This document shows, piece after piece, positions 33,810 through 41,471 of a DNA stretch of 41,471 bases (position 1 is the first letter of the stretch; each line of letters starts with the position of its first letter). The DNA comes from a bacterium D16-36. Lineage in GTDB: Bacteria; Bacillota; Clostridia; Lachnospirales; Lachnospiraceae. The position numbers and the translations under genes are program-made. The DNA lies in assembly GCA_003611745.1 (NCBI GenBank), contig RAYF01000053.1:1-41471 (forward strand), read 5' to 3'. The notes under the pieces are model-generated. The model ran no database searches, was not told where the DNA came from, and was given only the letters and a program-made list of their open reading frames with translations.

Positions 33810-35157
33810 GGATTTAACAGTGGGAAATCCCCAGACCGTACTTTGGAAATTCTGTATGCCGCTCTTTGGCAGTATTATTTTCCAGCAATTATACAATATA
33901 GCTGACAGTCTGGTTGCCGGTAAATTTGTAGGAGAAAACGCATTGGCTGCTGTTGGAAACAGCTATGAAATCACGCTGATTTTTATTGCTTTTGCATTTG
34001 GGTGTAATATGGGCTGTTCTGTTATTGTATCGAAACTCTTTGGTGCTAAAGATTATAAAGGCATGAAGACAGCAGTTTATACAGCCTGTATTTTCAGTGG
34101 GATGGTGTGTATCCTGTTAATGCTGATCGGAATATCCGGCTCCGGAGTGCTGCTTCGGTTAATCCGAACCCCAAAAGAAGTATTTGCGGATTCAAAACTG
34201 TATCTGGACATCTATGCATGGGGATTGCCCTTTGTATTTTTCTACAATATTTCAACCGGAATTTTCTCTGCACTTGGAGATTCCAAAACACCGTTTTACT
34301 TTCTTGCAGTATCTTCCCTGTCAAATATCGCAGTCGATATCTGGTTTGTAAAGGCATTCCATATGGGAGTGGCCGGAGTGGCGTGGGCAACTTTCATCTG
34401 TCAGGGAATCAGCTGCATTCTCGCAATGATAGTCGTGCTTTACCGTCTTGCGAAAATTGACTGTAAAGAAAAAGCATCTGTTTTTGATTGGCAGATTCTA
34501 AAACAAATTGTGATAATTGCAATCCCAAGCACGCTCCAGCAAAGCTTTATCTCTTTGGGAAACATCGTAATCCAGAGTATCATAAATGGTTTTGGCGCAT
34601 CTGTTATGGCAGGGTATTCCGCAGCCGTCAAGCTCAATAATCTGGTCATTACTTCATTTACTACTCTCGGAAATGGCATTTCCAACTATACGGCACAAAA
34701 TCTGGGTGCAGGAAAGCTGCCACGTATCAGACAAGGATTTCATGTCGGGGTCAGGCTGGTCTGGATGCTGAGCCTTCCATTATTTTTCCTCTACTTCTTT
34801 GGCGGCAGTCTTGTCTTAAAGCTCTTTATGGATGAACCTACTGAGCTTGCGGTACATACGGGCATTATCTATTTGAAGATTCTTTCTCCGTTTTATTTTG
34901 TGGTTTCTGCAAAATTGGTGGCTGACGGCATCTTAAGAGGTGCAGGGTTGATGAAAAATTTTATGGTTGCGACTTTTACGGATTTAATATTGCGTGTCCT
35001 TTTGGCATTCTGTTTTTCAAAAACATCACTGGGTTCAACCGGGATCTGGTGTGCGTGGCCGGCAGGGTGGTGCATTGCAACAATACTGTCAATTGCTTTT
35101 TACCGAAAAGGTCCATGGGTGGCTCAAAATGCTCCCTCATCCATTTATCCTGATTGA
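33802..35157 (+). CDS. MATE family multidrug/organic cation efflux transporter
   Basis: From 33802 (GGAGG about 9 bases upstream) the product has 451 residues and twelve hydrophobic segments in two six-helix halves. Family motifs include WKFCMPLFGSIIFQQLYNIADSL with VAGKFVG, GDSKTPFYFLAVSSLSNIAVD, and LGNGISNYTAQNLGAGK in the second half. MATE proteins use sodium or proton gradients to export cationic drugs and metabolites. The gene is divergent from a LysR regulator and translationally overlaps a cytidylate-kinase-like remnant. Confidence 0.94.
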   Translation: MNKDLTVGNPQTVLWKFCMPLFGSIIFQQLYNIADSLVAGKFVGENALAAVGNSYEITLIFIAFAFGCNMGCSVIVSKLFGAKDYKGMKTAVYTACIFSGMVCILLMLIGISGSGVLLRLIRTPKEVFADSKLYLDIYAWGLPFVFFYNISTGIFSALGDSKTPFYFLAVSSLSNIAVDIWFVKAFHMGVAGVAWATFICQGISCILAMIVVLYRLAKIDCKEKASVFDWQILKQIVIIAIPSTLQQSFISLGNIVIQSIINGFGASVMAGYSAAVKLNNLVITSFTTLGNGISNYTAQNLGAGKLPRIRQGFHVGVRLVWMLSLPLFFLYFFGGSLVLKLFMDEPTELAVHTGIIYLKILSPFYFVVSAKLVADGILRGAGLMKNFMVATFTDLILRVLLAFCFSKTSLGSTGIWCAWPAGWCIATILSIAFYRKGPWVAQNAPSSIYPD

Positions 35158-35326
35158 TATCATCTTCCATCTTTGCCCGGTGCATCATGAGGTAGTGGTT
35201 GCCTTTCTCAATATAGATTTTATTCTTTTGACGTATAGTCTAATCACCAAAGATGTGTTAAAATATTTGCTGATGTACTTATCGTGCAAGATGTTGTGAG
35301 GGATTGGAAACTGGAGGATGCAGGAC

Positions 35327-36430
35327 ATGACGAGAAACGAGGAAAAGAAAATTAGAACGGGGCGGAGATTCTCTCTAATCGTTCCAATTATCGTTGCAGT
35401 GATTCTTTCTTTTGGAAACGACTATATCGTGCTTCGGTCAATACATGACAAGAATCAGATTGATCTGGCATCACTGGAGAACGGGCTGGCAATATCCAAT
35501 ATATGTCTGTTGACGGGCTTAGTGTTGGCTATCGTGATATCAAACCTGCTCTTTCGCATCATTATCCGACAGGAATTGATGGTTCCTTTGCAAAAAATTA
35601 GAACAGGGATGAATCGGATTCGCCATGGTGATTATGATTACAGAATAGAATACGAAGAAAATGATCTCATGTATGAGCTGTATGACGATTTCAATGAAAT
35701 GGCGGTGGAAACAAAACGTTTTGCGGTAAAGGAAAAACAGATTGATGAGCGGAGGAGGCAGCTCTTGCTTAGCATTTCCCATGATCTGCGATCCCCGATG
35801 ACCTCCATTATCGCCTATGTGCAAGGGCTTTTAGATGGCATTGCCCAGAATGAGCAGAAAAGGCATCAGTATTTAGAAGTGATCAAGGCAAAATCATTGG
35901 AAATTGATCGGATGGTAAACCGCCTTTTTACATATGCCAAACTGGACAGCCAGGAATATGAGCTGGATAAGCAGCCCATTGATATCGGAGAATATATGAG
36001 TGCTTATGTGGACGAGATTGCCAGAGAATATGAAAAAAAGAATTTTCGGATTCAGCTAAAGGTCGTGTCCTCTGCTAAAATCCTGGCAGATAGCGACATG
36101 TTTGACCGAATTTGCACAAACCTGATAGAAAATGCATACAAATACAATGACAAAGAAAATGGCAGTATGACCATTACGGTTAAGTCAGGCCATTACCATG
36201 TGAAAATTACTTTTGCAGATAACGGTCCCGGAGTAAATGATGATGAGATTTCAAACTTGTGGGATGTGTTTTACCGCACCGACCATGCAAGAAAAAATCC
36301 AGGCGAAAGCAATGGAATCGGACTTGCCATTGTAAAAAAAGCAGTAGAAATGATGGAAGGAAAAGTGGAAGCAAAAAACGGAAAGAGCGGTGGATTGTCC
36401 GTAATAATCAGAATACCCATTTCTGAATAA
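35327..36430 (+). CDS. Sensor histidine kinase with a short extracytoplasmic loop
   Basis: From 35327 (GGAGG 9 bases upstream; an ATG three codons earlier touches that site) the product has 367 residues. Two membrane helices (about residues 16-36 and 56-80) leave only about 20-25 residues outside, so it may sense at or within the membrane. A HAMP-like linker, a HisKA domain with SISHDLRSP (phosphoacceptor His about 152), an N box (NLIENAYKYND) and G boxes (DNGPGV, GIGLAIVKKA) follow. The gene precedes its response regulator, the reverse of the commonest order. Confidence 0.93.
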   Translation: MTRNEEKKIRTGRRFSLIVPIIVAVILSFGNDYIVLRSIHDKNQIDLASLENGLAISNICLLTGLVLAIVISNLLFRIIIRQELMVPLQKIRTGMNRIRHGDYDYRIEYEENDLMYELYDDFNEMAVETKRFAVKEKQIDERRRQLLLSISHDLRSPMTSIIAYVQGLLDGIAQNEQKRHQYLEVIKAKSLEIDRMVNRLFTYAKLDSQEYELDKQPIDIGEYMSAYVDEIAREYEKKNFRIQLKVVSSAKILADSDMFDRICTNLIENAYKYNDKENGSMTITVKSGHYHVKITFADNGPGVNDDEISNLWDVFYRTDHARKNPGESNGIGLAIVKKAVEMMEGKVEAKNGKSGGLSVIIRIPISE

Positions 36431-36477
36431 TAGATTGGCGAAGTTCCCATAAATGAAATAAGTGAGGCGAGAATACT

Positions 36478-37176
36478 ATGGCAAAAATATTGATTATTGA
36501 GGATGACGAAAACATCGCAAGTATCGAAAAGGATTATTTGGAAATCAATGGATACGAGGTAGATATAAGAAATGAAGCAGTTTCAGGTATCGAATTAGCT
36601 AATACGGGTGAATACGACCTTATTCTCTTGGATTTGATGCTGCCGGGAATGGATGGCTTTTCCGTATGCAAAAAACTGAGGTTGCAGCTGGATATTCCAA
36701 TTATTATTGTTTCAGCCAAACAGGAGACCGCTGATCAGGTTTTAGGGCTGGGACTGGGAGCGGATGACTTCATTGCAAAACCATTTGATCCCAGCGTGCT
36801 TGTAGCACGGGTGAAGTCAAATCTTGCACAATGCCAGAGAGGAAAGGTAACGGAAGCCCAAAATAGCATCTTGAAGGTGGGTGCTCTGACGCTGGATAAG
36901 CAAAAAAGGCAAATTTATAAAGACGGTGTTGAAATTGCATTAAAAAATAAAGAATACGAGCTGATGGCCTTTTTTATGGACAATAGGGATATCGTATTTA
37001 CCAAAGAAGAACTGTACGAGAGAATATGGGGACTGGATGCGGAGGGTGACACAACAACAGTGGCAGTACATGTCAACCGACTTCGCAAAAAACTTGAAGA
37101 AGACCCGTCCCAGCCACAATATCTGGAAACAGTGTGGGGTGTGGGCTACCGTTTTACGGTCAAACAATCCAGTTAA
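36478..37176 (+). CDS. OmpR/PhoB family response regulator
   Basis: The 232-residue protein has a receiver domain (1-120) with acidic pocket EDD (8-10), phosphoacceptor Asp52 in LLDLMLPGMDG and the conserved lysine in IAKPFDP (about 100). A C-terminal winged-helix domain (about 130-228) contains LKNKEYELMAFFMDN, TVAVHVNRLRKKLEEDP and ETVWGVGYRF. It follows the kinase by 47 bases. Four phased repeats lie directly after it, in front of the Kef-type antiporter gene, and are its likely binding sites. Confidence 0.95.
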   Translation: MAKILIIEDDENIASIEKDYLEINGYEVDIRNEAVSGIELANTGEYDLILLDLMLPGMDGFSVCKKLRLQLDIPIIIVSAKQETADQVLGLGLGADDFIAKPFDPSVLVARVKSNLAQCQRGKVTEAQNSILKVGALTLDKQKRQIYKDGVEIALKNKEYELMAFFMDNRDIVFTKEELYERIWGLDAEGDTTTVAVHVNRLRKKLEEDPSQPQYLETVWGVGYRFTVKQSS

Positions 37177-37193
37177 AAAAAATATATGAAAAA

Positions 37194-37248
37194 GTTTAAA
37201 ATCTGTTTAAAATTCTATTTAAGATTTTTTAAAAATCCTCCCTAGAAT
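37194..37248 (+). promoter_or_regulatory. Four ~11-bp-phased direct repeats (response-regulator box) and -10 element
   Basis: TTTAA cores begin at 37195, 37206, 37218 and 37228, within GTTTAAAATCT, GTTTAAAATTC, ATTTAAGATTT and TTTTAAAAATC. Spacings of 11, 12 and 10 bases put them on one helix face, the arrangement bound by OmpR/PhoB dimers. TAGAAT (37243-37248) is a -10 candidate with no good -35 box, as expected for an activated promoter. Confidence 0.7.
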
Positions 37249-37288
37249 GGGTATTGTAAAAAAACAATATACAAGGGAGGATTTTATT

Positions 37289-38512
37289 ATGGGAGAATAT
37301 GCATATCTGTTGTATATCGCAATCATTCTGTTTTCCACCAAAATACTGGGTGTGTTTTCAAGAAAACTTCATATGCCTCAGGTCGTAGGAGCTTTGCTGG
37401 CAGGCATTATCCTTGGTCCATCAGTAACAAATTTAATTACCCTGCAAGGTGATGTGGGTCAATTTTTGGAGGACACGGCAGAGATTGGAGTTATTTTTCT
37501 TATGTTCTCTGCAGGACTGGATACTGATGTCCGTGAACTGAAAAAAAACAGCATTTCAGCCTTTGTCGTGGCAGGAATCGGAGTTTTAGTCCCGGTTTTG
37601 GGAGGATTTGCCACATATGCTGCCATTTTTAAGCCTTCTCTGGCAAATCAGCAGGAACTTCTAAAAGCCATATTTATTGGCGTTGTCCTGTCCGCTACAT
37701 CCGTTAGCATAACCGTTGAGACATTGCGGGAGATGGGCAAATTAGGCGGGAAGGTTGGCACCACAATCCTCGGTGCAGCAGTCATTGATGACATTTTGGG
37801 AATTATTGTCTTAACAGTAGTTACCAGCCTGCAGGATACTAGCGTGAAAATAAGCACAGTATTATTAAAAATTGTCTTATATTTCGTATTTATTGGAGCA
37901 GTATTCTTCGTCTGCTATAAATGCAGGAAACAGATTGAGCGGTTTGACAAGCGAAGAAGCGTAGCAATTATGGCTGTGGTATTTTGCCTGGTACTATCTT
38001 TTATCTCCGAAGCAGCCTTTGGTATTGCGGATATTACAGGAGCCTATTTTGCCGGTCTGATTCTATGCGAGCTGAAATTGCAGCCATATGTAAATCGAAA
38101 GACAGAAATTCTGTCCTATATGTTTTTCAGTCCAATCTTCTTTGCGAGCATTGGCTTAAAGACATCCCTTTCTGCCATGAGCGGAGTCATTCTTACCTTT
38201 TCCGCAGTACTTTTGCTGGTGGCGATCCTATCTAAAGTCTTGGGCTGTGGCCTGGGAGCAAGATTGTGCGGCTTTTCCGGAAAAGATGCCCTGCAAATCG
38301 GTGTGGGCATGATATCCAGAGGAGAAGTAGCATTGATTGTGGCTCAGAAGGGTTCGCAATGCGGACTGCTAAACAGTAATCTGTTCGGGGCGATTGTCCT
38401 GGTGGTAATTGTAACTACGCTAATTACACCAGTGCTTTTGAAAATGGTTATGCGGGATGCGTCAAATGAAGTTAACTTAGGAAAAATTGGAAAAAACGCT
38501 GCGCATAATTAA
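37289..38512 (+). CDS. Kef/CPA2-type cation:proton antiporter
   Basis: From 37289 (GGGAGG 8 bases upstream) the product has 407 residues and about 12-13 hydrophobic segments. CPA2 features are present: LHMPQVVGALLAGIILGPS near the N-terminus, the ion-binding region GAAVIDDILGIIVL (paired aspartates) and GVGMISRGEVALIVAQKG late in the protein. It has no TrkA-N (RCK) cytosolic domain, so it is the short antiporter form. It should exchange sodium or potassium for protons. The upstream phased repeats suggest that the adjacent two-component system switches it on. Confidence 0.92.
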   Translation: MGEYAYLLYIAIILFSTKILGVFSRKLHMPQVVGALLAGIILGPSVTNLITLQGDVGQFLEDTAEIGVIFLMFSAGLDTDVRELKKNSISAFVVAGIGVLVPVLGGFATYAAIFKPSLANQQELLKAIFIGVVLSATSVSITVETLREMGKLGGKVGTTILGAAVIDDILGIIVLTVVTSLQDTSVKISTVLLKIVLYFVFIGAVFFVCYKCRKQIERFDKRRSVAIMAVVFCLVLSFISEAAFGIADITGAYFAGLILCELKLQPYVNRKTEILSYMFFSPIFFASIGLKTSLSAMSGVILTFSAVLLLVAILSKVLGCGLGARLCGFSGKDALQIGVGMISRGEVALIVAQKGSQCGLLNSNLFGAIVLVVIVTTLITPVLLKMVMRDASNEVNLGKIGKNAAHN

Positions 38513-38521
38513 ATAGATAAC

Positions 38522-38550
38522 AGGGTGTCAAAAGTTCCTTTTGACACCCT
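38522..38550 (+). terminator. Rho-independent terminator after the antiporter gene
   Basis: AGGGTGTCAAAAG (38522-38534) pairs perfectly with CTTTTGACACCCT (38538-38550), with a TTC loop. It lies 9 bases after the stop. Confidence 0.85.
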
Positions 38551-38576
38551 AATAAATATAAAATAGGAGGGTCATT

Positions 38577-38855
38577 ATGATATCACAAGTTATAGGATTT
38601 TCAGTATTATTTATTTTAGTTTTTGGAGGAATCATTGGAACTATTATAAGGTTTACGCTGTTTGGAAATGTTCATGCAAATGTGAGCAACCGTATTCCGG
38701 AAAAACGGATTGATGAAGCATTAGAACAGACCGGCAAATTAGAACAGACCTGCACAAAGCGAAATGCGAAAAGCAGGAAGATTTCCGGGCAATCTGCCCA
38801 AAGGAATGTATGTAAAATAGGGCATGAATTTAGTAAATTGCAGCCACCTGTCTAG
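38577..38855 (+). CDS. Small single-pass membrane protein of unknown function
   Basis: The 92-residue product starts MISQVIGFSVLFILVFGGII with one hydrophobic helix (about residues 4-30). A basic, polar tail follows, with KRIDEALEQTGKLEQTCTKR and SRKISGQSAQRN. GGAGGG lies 6 bases upstream, so translation is likely. No family was recognised. It stands alone between the antiporter terminator and the lrgA promoter. The positive tail should be cytosolic. Confidence 0.6.
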   Translation: MISQVIGFSVLFILVFGGIIGTIIRFTLFGNVHANVSNRIPEKRIDEALEQTGKLEQTCTKRNAKSRKISGQSAQRNVCKIGHEFSKLQPPV

Positions 38856-38912
38856 CCTAAAACTAAATTTTTTACATAATCATCTTCTCTTTTTTTCAAA
38901 TATCGGGTAGGA

Positions 38913-38991
38913 GGTAGATAATTATTTTATCTACCGACCTCACACACCAACGTACGTCAGACTGTCTAACAATTATATTTAGCAGTCTGAC
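38913..38991. repeat. Two hairpins upstream of the lrgAB promoter
   Basis: GGTAGATAA (38913-38921) pairs with TTATCTACC (38927-38935). GTCAGACTG (38956-38964) pairs with CAGTCTGAC (38983-38991), with CTAA/TTAG pairing inside. The first may terminate the small membrane-protein gene. The second lies about 30 bases before the lrgA -35 box and could be an operator. Confidence 0.55.
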
Positions 38992-39020
38992 ATTGCGTTA
39001 GTAGGGTTTTTGTTAAGGGA

Positions 39021-39050
39021 TTTACATTATCAAGCGGTATTACCTATAAT
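39021..39050 (+). promoter_or_regulatory. Promoter of the lrgAB-cytidylate-kinase-like operon
   Basis: TTTACA (39021-39026) and TATAAT (39045-39050) are separated by 18 bases. The first gene starts at 39088. Confidence 0.7.
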
Positions 39051-39087
39051 ATTATATATATCACAATATGAATAATTGGAGGATTAT

Positions 39088-39447
39088 ATGAAATTTCTTA
39101 GACAATTTATGATTATTTTATTACTTTCTTTCTTAGGAGAAGTACTTAAGATGTTCATACCATTACCAATTCCGGCAAGTGTTTATGGCTTAGTGTTGAT
39201 GCTCGTATGTTTGATGACGGGCATTTTAAAGACGAGTCAGGTAAAAGATGCAGCATTTTTTTTGATTGAGATCATGCCGGTTATGTTTATTCCGGCAGCA
39301 GCTGGTCTGATTGATTCATGGGTAGTTTTACGTCCGTTATTATTGCCTATTTTAGTCATTACTGTTGTGATTACGGTGTTTGTTATGGCAGTAACAGGAA
39401 GAGTGGCACAGATGATAGCACAAAAGAGAGGAATTAAAAATGAATGA
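39088..39447 (+). CDS. lrgA: LrgA/CidA family holin-like membrane protein
   Basis: From 39088 (TTGGAGGA upstream) the product has 119 residues and four membrane segments. It has the family signatures FLGEVLKMFIPLPIPASVYG (about 15-34) and FFLIEIMPVMFIPAAAGLID (about 57-76). LrgA proteins are holin-like and work with LrgB in control of murein hydrolase activity. In several bacteria the LrgAB pair transports pyruvate or glycolate-like acids, so export or import of a small acid is an equal possibility. It overlaps lrgB by 8 bases. Confidence 0.9.
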   Translation: MKFLRQFMIILLLSFLGEVLKMFIPLPIPASVYGLVLMLVCLMTGILKTSQVKDAAFFLIEIMPVMFIPAAAGLIDSWVVLRPLLLPILVITVVITVFVMAVTGRVAQMIAQKRGIKNE

Positions 39448-40132
39448 AATATTCAGACAATCATTGTTTGTAGGAGTAACAATTAGTTTGATTGCATATG
39501 AGATTGGCTTGTTTTTGAAGAAAAAATTTGGATTTGCAATTTTAAATCCATTATTAGTATCCATTGTAATTGTAATCATAGCATTAAAAACATTAGGAAT
39601 TAGTTATGAAGTATATAACGCAAGTGCGAAATATATATCTTATTTATTAACACCTGCAACAGTATGTCTGGCAGTACCATTATATGAACAGTTAGAATTA
39701 TTAAAGAAAAATATGGTAGCTGTTATTTGCGGGATTTTGTCAGGAACATTGGCTAGTTTATTTGGAATTTTTGTTTTATGCAGCTTGTTTGGATTTAATC
39801 ATCAACAGTATGTAACGATGCTTCCAAAATCAATCACGACGGCAATAGGAATTGGCATATCAGAAGAGCTGGGAGGAATTGTAACAATTACAGTGGCAGT
39901 GATTATTATTACAGGAATTCTTGGAAATGTGATCGCAGATACGGTATTTCGTATTTTTAAGATTAAAAATCCTTTAGCAAAAGGATTGGCACTTGGAACG
40001 GCATCCCATGCAATCGGAACAGCAAGAGCAATCGAAATGGGGCCTGTAGAGGGTGCAATGAGTAGTTTGGCAGTTGCAGTAGCAGGGCTATTGACAGTTA
40101 TATTTGTATCAGGATTTGCTCAGCTTATTTAA
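39440..40132 (+). CDS. lrgB: LrgB family membrane protein
   Basis: The 230-residue product has about six to seven hydrophobic segments. LrgB signatures are clear: NPLLVSIVIVI, YLLTPATVCLAVPLYEQLEL, TMLPKSITTAIGIGISEELG (about 130-149) and GLALGTASHAIGTARAIEMG. It is the obligate partner of LrgA. It starts within the end of lrgA, and its stop precedes the cytidylate-kinase-like gene by 17 bases, so the three form one operon. Confidence 0.93.
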   Translation: MNEIFRQSLFVGVTISLIAYEIGLFLKKKFGFAILNPLLVSIVIVIIALKTLGISYEVYNASAKYISYLLTPATVCLAVPLYEQLELLKKNMVAVICGILSGTLASLFGIFVLCSLFGFNHQQYVTMLPKSITTAIGIGISEELGGIVTITVAVIIITGILGNVIADTVFRIFKIKNPLAKGLALGTASHAIGTARAIEMGPVEGAMSSLAVAVAGLLTVIFVSGFAQLI

Positions 40133-40149
40133 AAGAGGAGGAAAAAATC

Positions 40150-40764
40150 ATGGCAAATGAAAAAATGATCATCACGATTGGCAGAGAACATGGAACAATG
40201 GGCGAAAAAGTGGCAGATAAACTTAGAAAGCAATTTCATTTGCCACTTTATGATAAAGCACATCTTCTTAAGGCGGTGGAAGGTACAGAGGAATACGATG
40301 AACTAAATGCATTTTTTAATGATAGGAAAGTGAACAGTCTGTTATATGCGATTGCAATGAGCGCAAGTGTAAGAGCCAACGATGTGCCATTTGGAATTAT
40401 CAAAAATATTATTGGGGACACAGGAGGTATTGTTATGGATGGTTGTGGGAATTATTTGTTCCGTAATCGTCCAAACACAGTCAGGATTTTTTTGCATGCC
40501 AACAAAGATATCAGGATTAACAATTTAGTAACACATCTTGGGATGACGAAAGAACAGGCAAGAAAAGAAATTGAAGCAGAAGATTCAAAAAGGTATGAAT
40601 TTCATAAATATTACACAGAAGAAATATGGGGAATGTCCAATGGATATGAATTATGCTTAGATGAAGGAATACTTGGAATTGATGGATGTGTGCAGATGAT
40701 TTTGGATTATATAAAAATAAGAAAGCAATGGTTACTATTCACAGCCAATCGTAGCCGGACTTAA
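40150..40764 (+). CDS. Cytidylate-kinase-like family protein (Cytidylate_kin2), C-terminus supplied by the foldback element
   Basis: The 204-residue product begins MANEKMIITIGREHGTMGEK, a degenerate nucleotide loop (GTMGEK, with no canonical P-loop lysine position). It then has DGCGNYLFRN (about residues 97-106), IFLHANKDIRI, the lid-like SKRYEFHKYYTEE and LGIDGCVQMILDYIKIRK. The family normally ends about there. The last 11 residues (QWLLFTANRSRT region) and the stop codon fall inside the terminal inverted repeat of the 664-bp foldback element, so the element changed the C-terminus. It is third in the lrgAB operon. Enzyme activity is doubtful; a nucleotide-sensing link to the transporter is inferred. 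Confidence 0.8.
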   Translation: MANEKMIITIGREHGTMGEKVADKLRKQFHLPLYDKAHLLKAVEGTEEYDELNAFFNDRKVNSLLYAIAMSASVRANDVPFGIIKNIIGDTGGIVMDGCGNYLFRNRPNTVRIFLHANKDIRINNLVTHLGMTKEQARKEIEAEDSKRYEFHKYYTEEIWGMSNGYELCLDEGILGIDGCVQMILDYIKIRKQWLLFTANRSRT

Positions 40765-41394
40765 GGAAATAAAAAATATCTTCCCCTATGAATCGCCTTC
40801 ATTATGTGCAGCATGAGAAAGCAGAATTTCAAATTTTCTGTAGAAAGCGAAAGTTCCTGAAATTTACAACCTAACAAAAATTTAGAGAGACATTCCTTCC
40901 TGCAGGACAATTTAGCTCTTTTAGAATTGCTTTGCTTTTTAAGTTTTCAGCAGATGCGCGCGCACGGACAACTGCCTGAACCGAAAACCAACAGAGGTTC
41001 CAGGATAGTTCGGAGCGGTACGCTCCCGCTACGCAGAATACGTAATGGTACATAGTGCCGGGGCAGATGTAAAACATATGCCCCGGCACAAGTAACAACG
41101 TATTCTGGAGTCCCGTCCGAACTATCCTGAAATCGTTGTTTTCGGTGAGTTTTGGGAGTAAGCGCGCTAATCAGAAGCTGAAAACAAAAAGCATTAGCAA
41201 ATCTTAAGAGCGTAGGATTGCCCAGGGAGGAATGTCTTCTATAATTTTTGCCAGGATGCAAGCAAGGCCAAACTTTCGCTCTCTACAGAAAATATATATA
41301 ACAGTCCGTTTTCTCATGCTGCACATTGTAGAAAACATACAAGGGGAAGAGATTTTTTATTGAGATCCGGCTACGATTGGCTGTGAATAGTAAC
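40731..41394. repeat. 664-bp foldback element: giant imperfect hairpin with perfect 29-bp terminal inverted repeats
   Basis: Ends: 40731-40759 pairs perfectly with 41366-41394 (outer end GTTACTATTCACAGCC). Moving inward, perfect blocks pair in nested order: 40805-40820 with 41310-41325 (16 bp); 40833-40844 with 41282-41293 (12); 40846-40855 with 41271-41280 (10); 40888-40897 with 41228-41237 (10); 40943-40951 with 41177-41185 (9); 40980-40988 with 41138-41146 (9); 41001-41014 with 41116-41129 (14); 41034-41043 with 41098-41107 (10); 41055-41065 with 41079-41089 (11). The tip loop is 41066-41078. Mismatches and bulges lie between the blocks. Minus-strand open frames here are side effects of the palindrome. 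No transposase is present, so it is either a MITE-like foldback or a structured RNA gene. Confidence 0.85.
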
Positions 41395-41471
41395 AATAAA
41401 ATTCATATCATCAACTCCTAGCATTCTAAAATTTAAGCATATCTTTCAGAGCGATTACCTTTTCATTATTT
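41395..41471 (-). other. Right flank of the foldback element with a minus-strand start site leading into it
   Basis: On the minus strand AGGAG (41419-41415) lies 8 bases before an ATG at 41406. The frame (MNFIVTIHSQS) enters the foldback terminal repeat and stops within it. This looks like the start of a gene interrupted by the element, or a very short peptide. Too little sequence remains to judge. Confidence 0.3.

Noticed and set aside
40871-41261. Two minus-strand open frames of 75 and 104 codons
   Set aside because: They lie wholly inside the foldback element, mirror its paired arms and show no protein-like composition or ribosome-binding site.
40731-41394. Retron msr/msd or diversity-generating element
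   Set aside because: Terminal complementarity and a long hairpin suggested a retron, but the element is far longer than typical retron RNA and no reverse transcriptase gene is in the window.
1-41471. CRISPR arrays, tRNA, rRNA, integrase or transposase genes
   Set aside because: None was recognised: no regularly spaced repeats, no cloverleaf or rRNA-like stretch seen by eye, and no recombinase motifs among the translated frames. A covariance search could still reveal a missed small RNA.

Overview
The window reads as chromosomal DNA of a spore-forming gut Firmicute, most likely a Lachnospiraceae member. The grounds are a GerA-type germination protein, strong GGAGG ribosome-binding sites, moderate GC, DHHW/MBOAT and DUF4358 genes, Cytidylate_kin2 proteins and a mix of housekeeping genes with small accessory genes. 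This is inferred from protein families; no rRNA or tRNA gene was seen to confirm it.

Layout. 0.3-2.5 kb: a DUF4258 / YgiT-zinc-finger toxin-antitoxin-like pair, then a GerA-family spore germination gene. 2.5-5.5 kb: a graveyard with a toxin-antitoxin (GNAT) remnant cut at both ends, and two minus-strand secreted-protein genes (SH3-like; GLUG plus leucine-rich repeats) broken by at least four indels. 5.6-7.9 kb: a strong promoter, a structured 5' leader, an ArsB/NhaD-type permease, a pseudoknot-like element and a cytidylate-kinase-like gene. 8-11.6 kb: tatD, rsmA and an M24 aminopeptidase P. 11.7-13 kb: minus-strand PAP2 and DUF5662 genes. 13.3-21.2 kb: acyl-ACP thioesterase, YdcF, DUF4358, a DHHW-MBOAT-DHHW O-acetylation cassette and a D,D-carboxypeptidase with a very basic tail. 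21.2-32.6 kb: an accessory island of ANT(6)-like adenylyltransferase, gene remnants, two GNATs, Uma2, an AraC/EamA pair, an ECF sigma / anti-sigma / ABC operon, and 5'-truncated amylase and flavin-oxidoreductase fragments. 32.7-41.5 kb: LysR / MATE, a histidine kinase / response regulator / Kef-type antiporter unit, a small membrane protein, and lrgA-lrgB with a second cytidylate-kinase-like gene, ending in a 664-bp foldback element.

How the genes work together. Most intact units concern the envelope and ion or solute movement: cell-wall O-acetylation, peptidoglycan trimming, cation antiport, drug export and holin-like LrgAB. The response regulator sits just upstream of four 11-bp-phased repeats before the Kef gene, so it probably controls that antiporter. 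LysR faces the MATE gene across a well-formed promoter and dyad.

Three signals stand out. (1) A 664-bp imperfect giant hairpin with perfect 29-bp terminal inverted repeats closes the lrgAB operon and supplies the last codons of its third gene. (2) Three intergenic elements share an interleaved a-b-a'-b' pairing order (pseudoknot topology), placed a few bases before the Shine-Dalgarno sequence of unrelated genes, with stems that differ in sequence but keep pairing. (3) Cytidylate_kin2 genes, two intact and one remnant, sit beside three unrelated membrane transporters. No integrase, transposase, CRISPR array, tRNA or rRNA was recognised.
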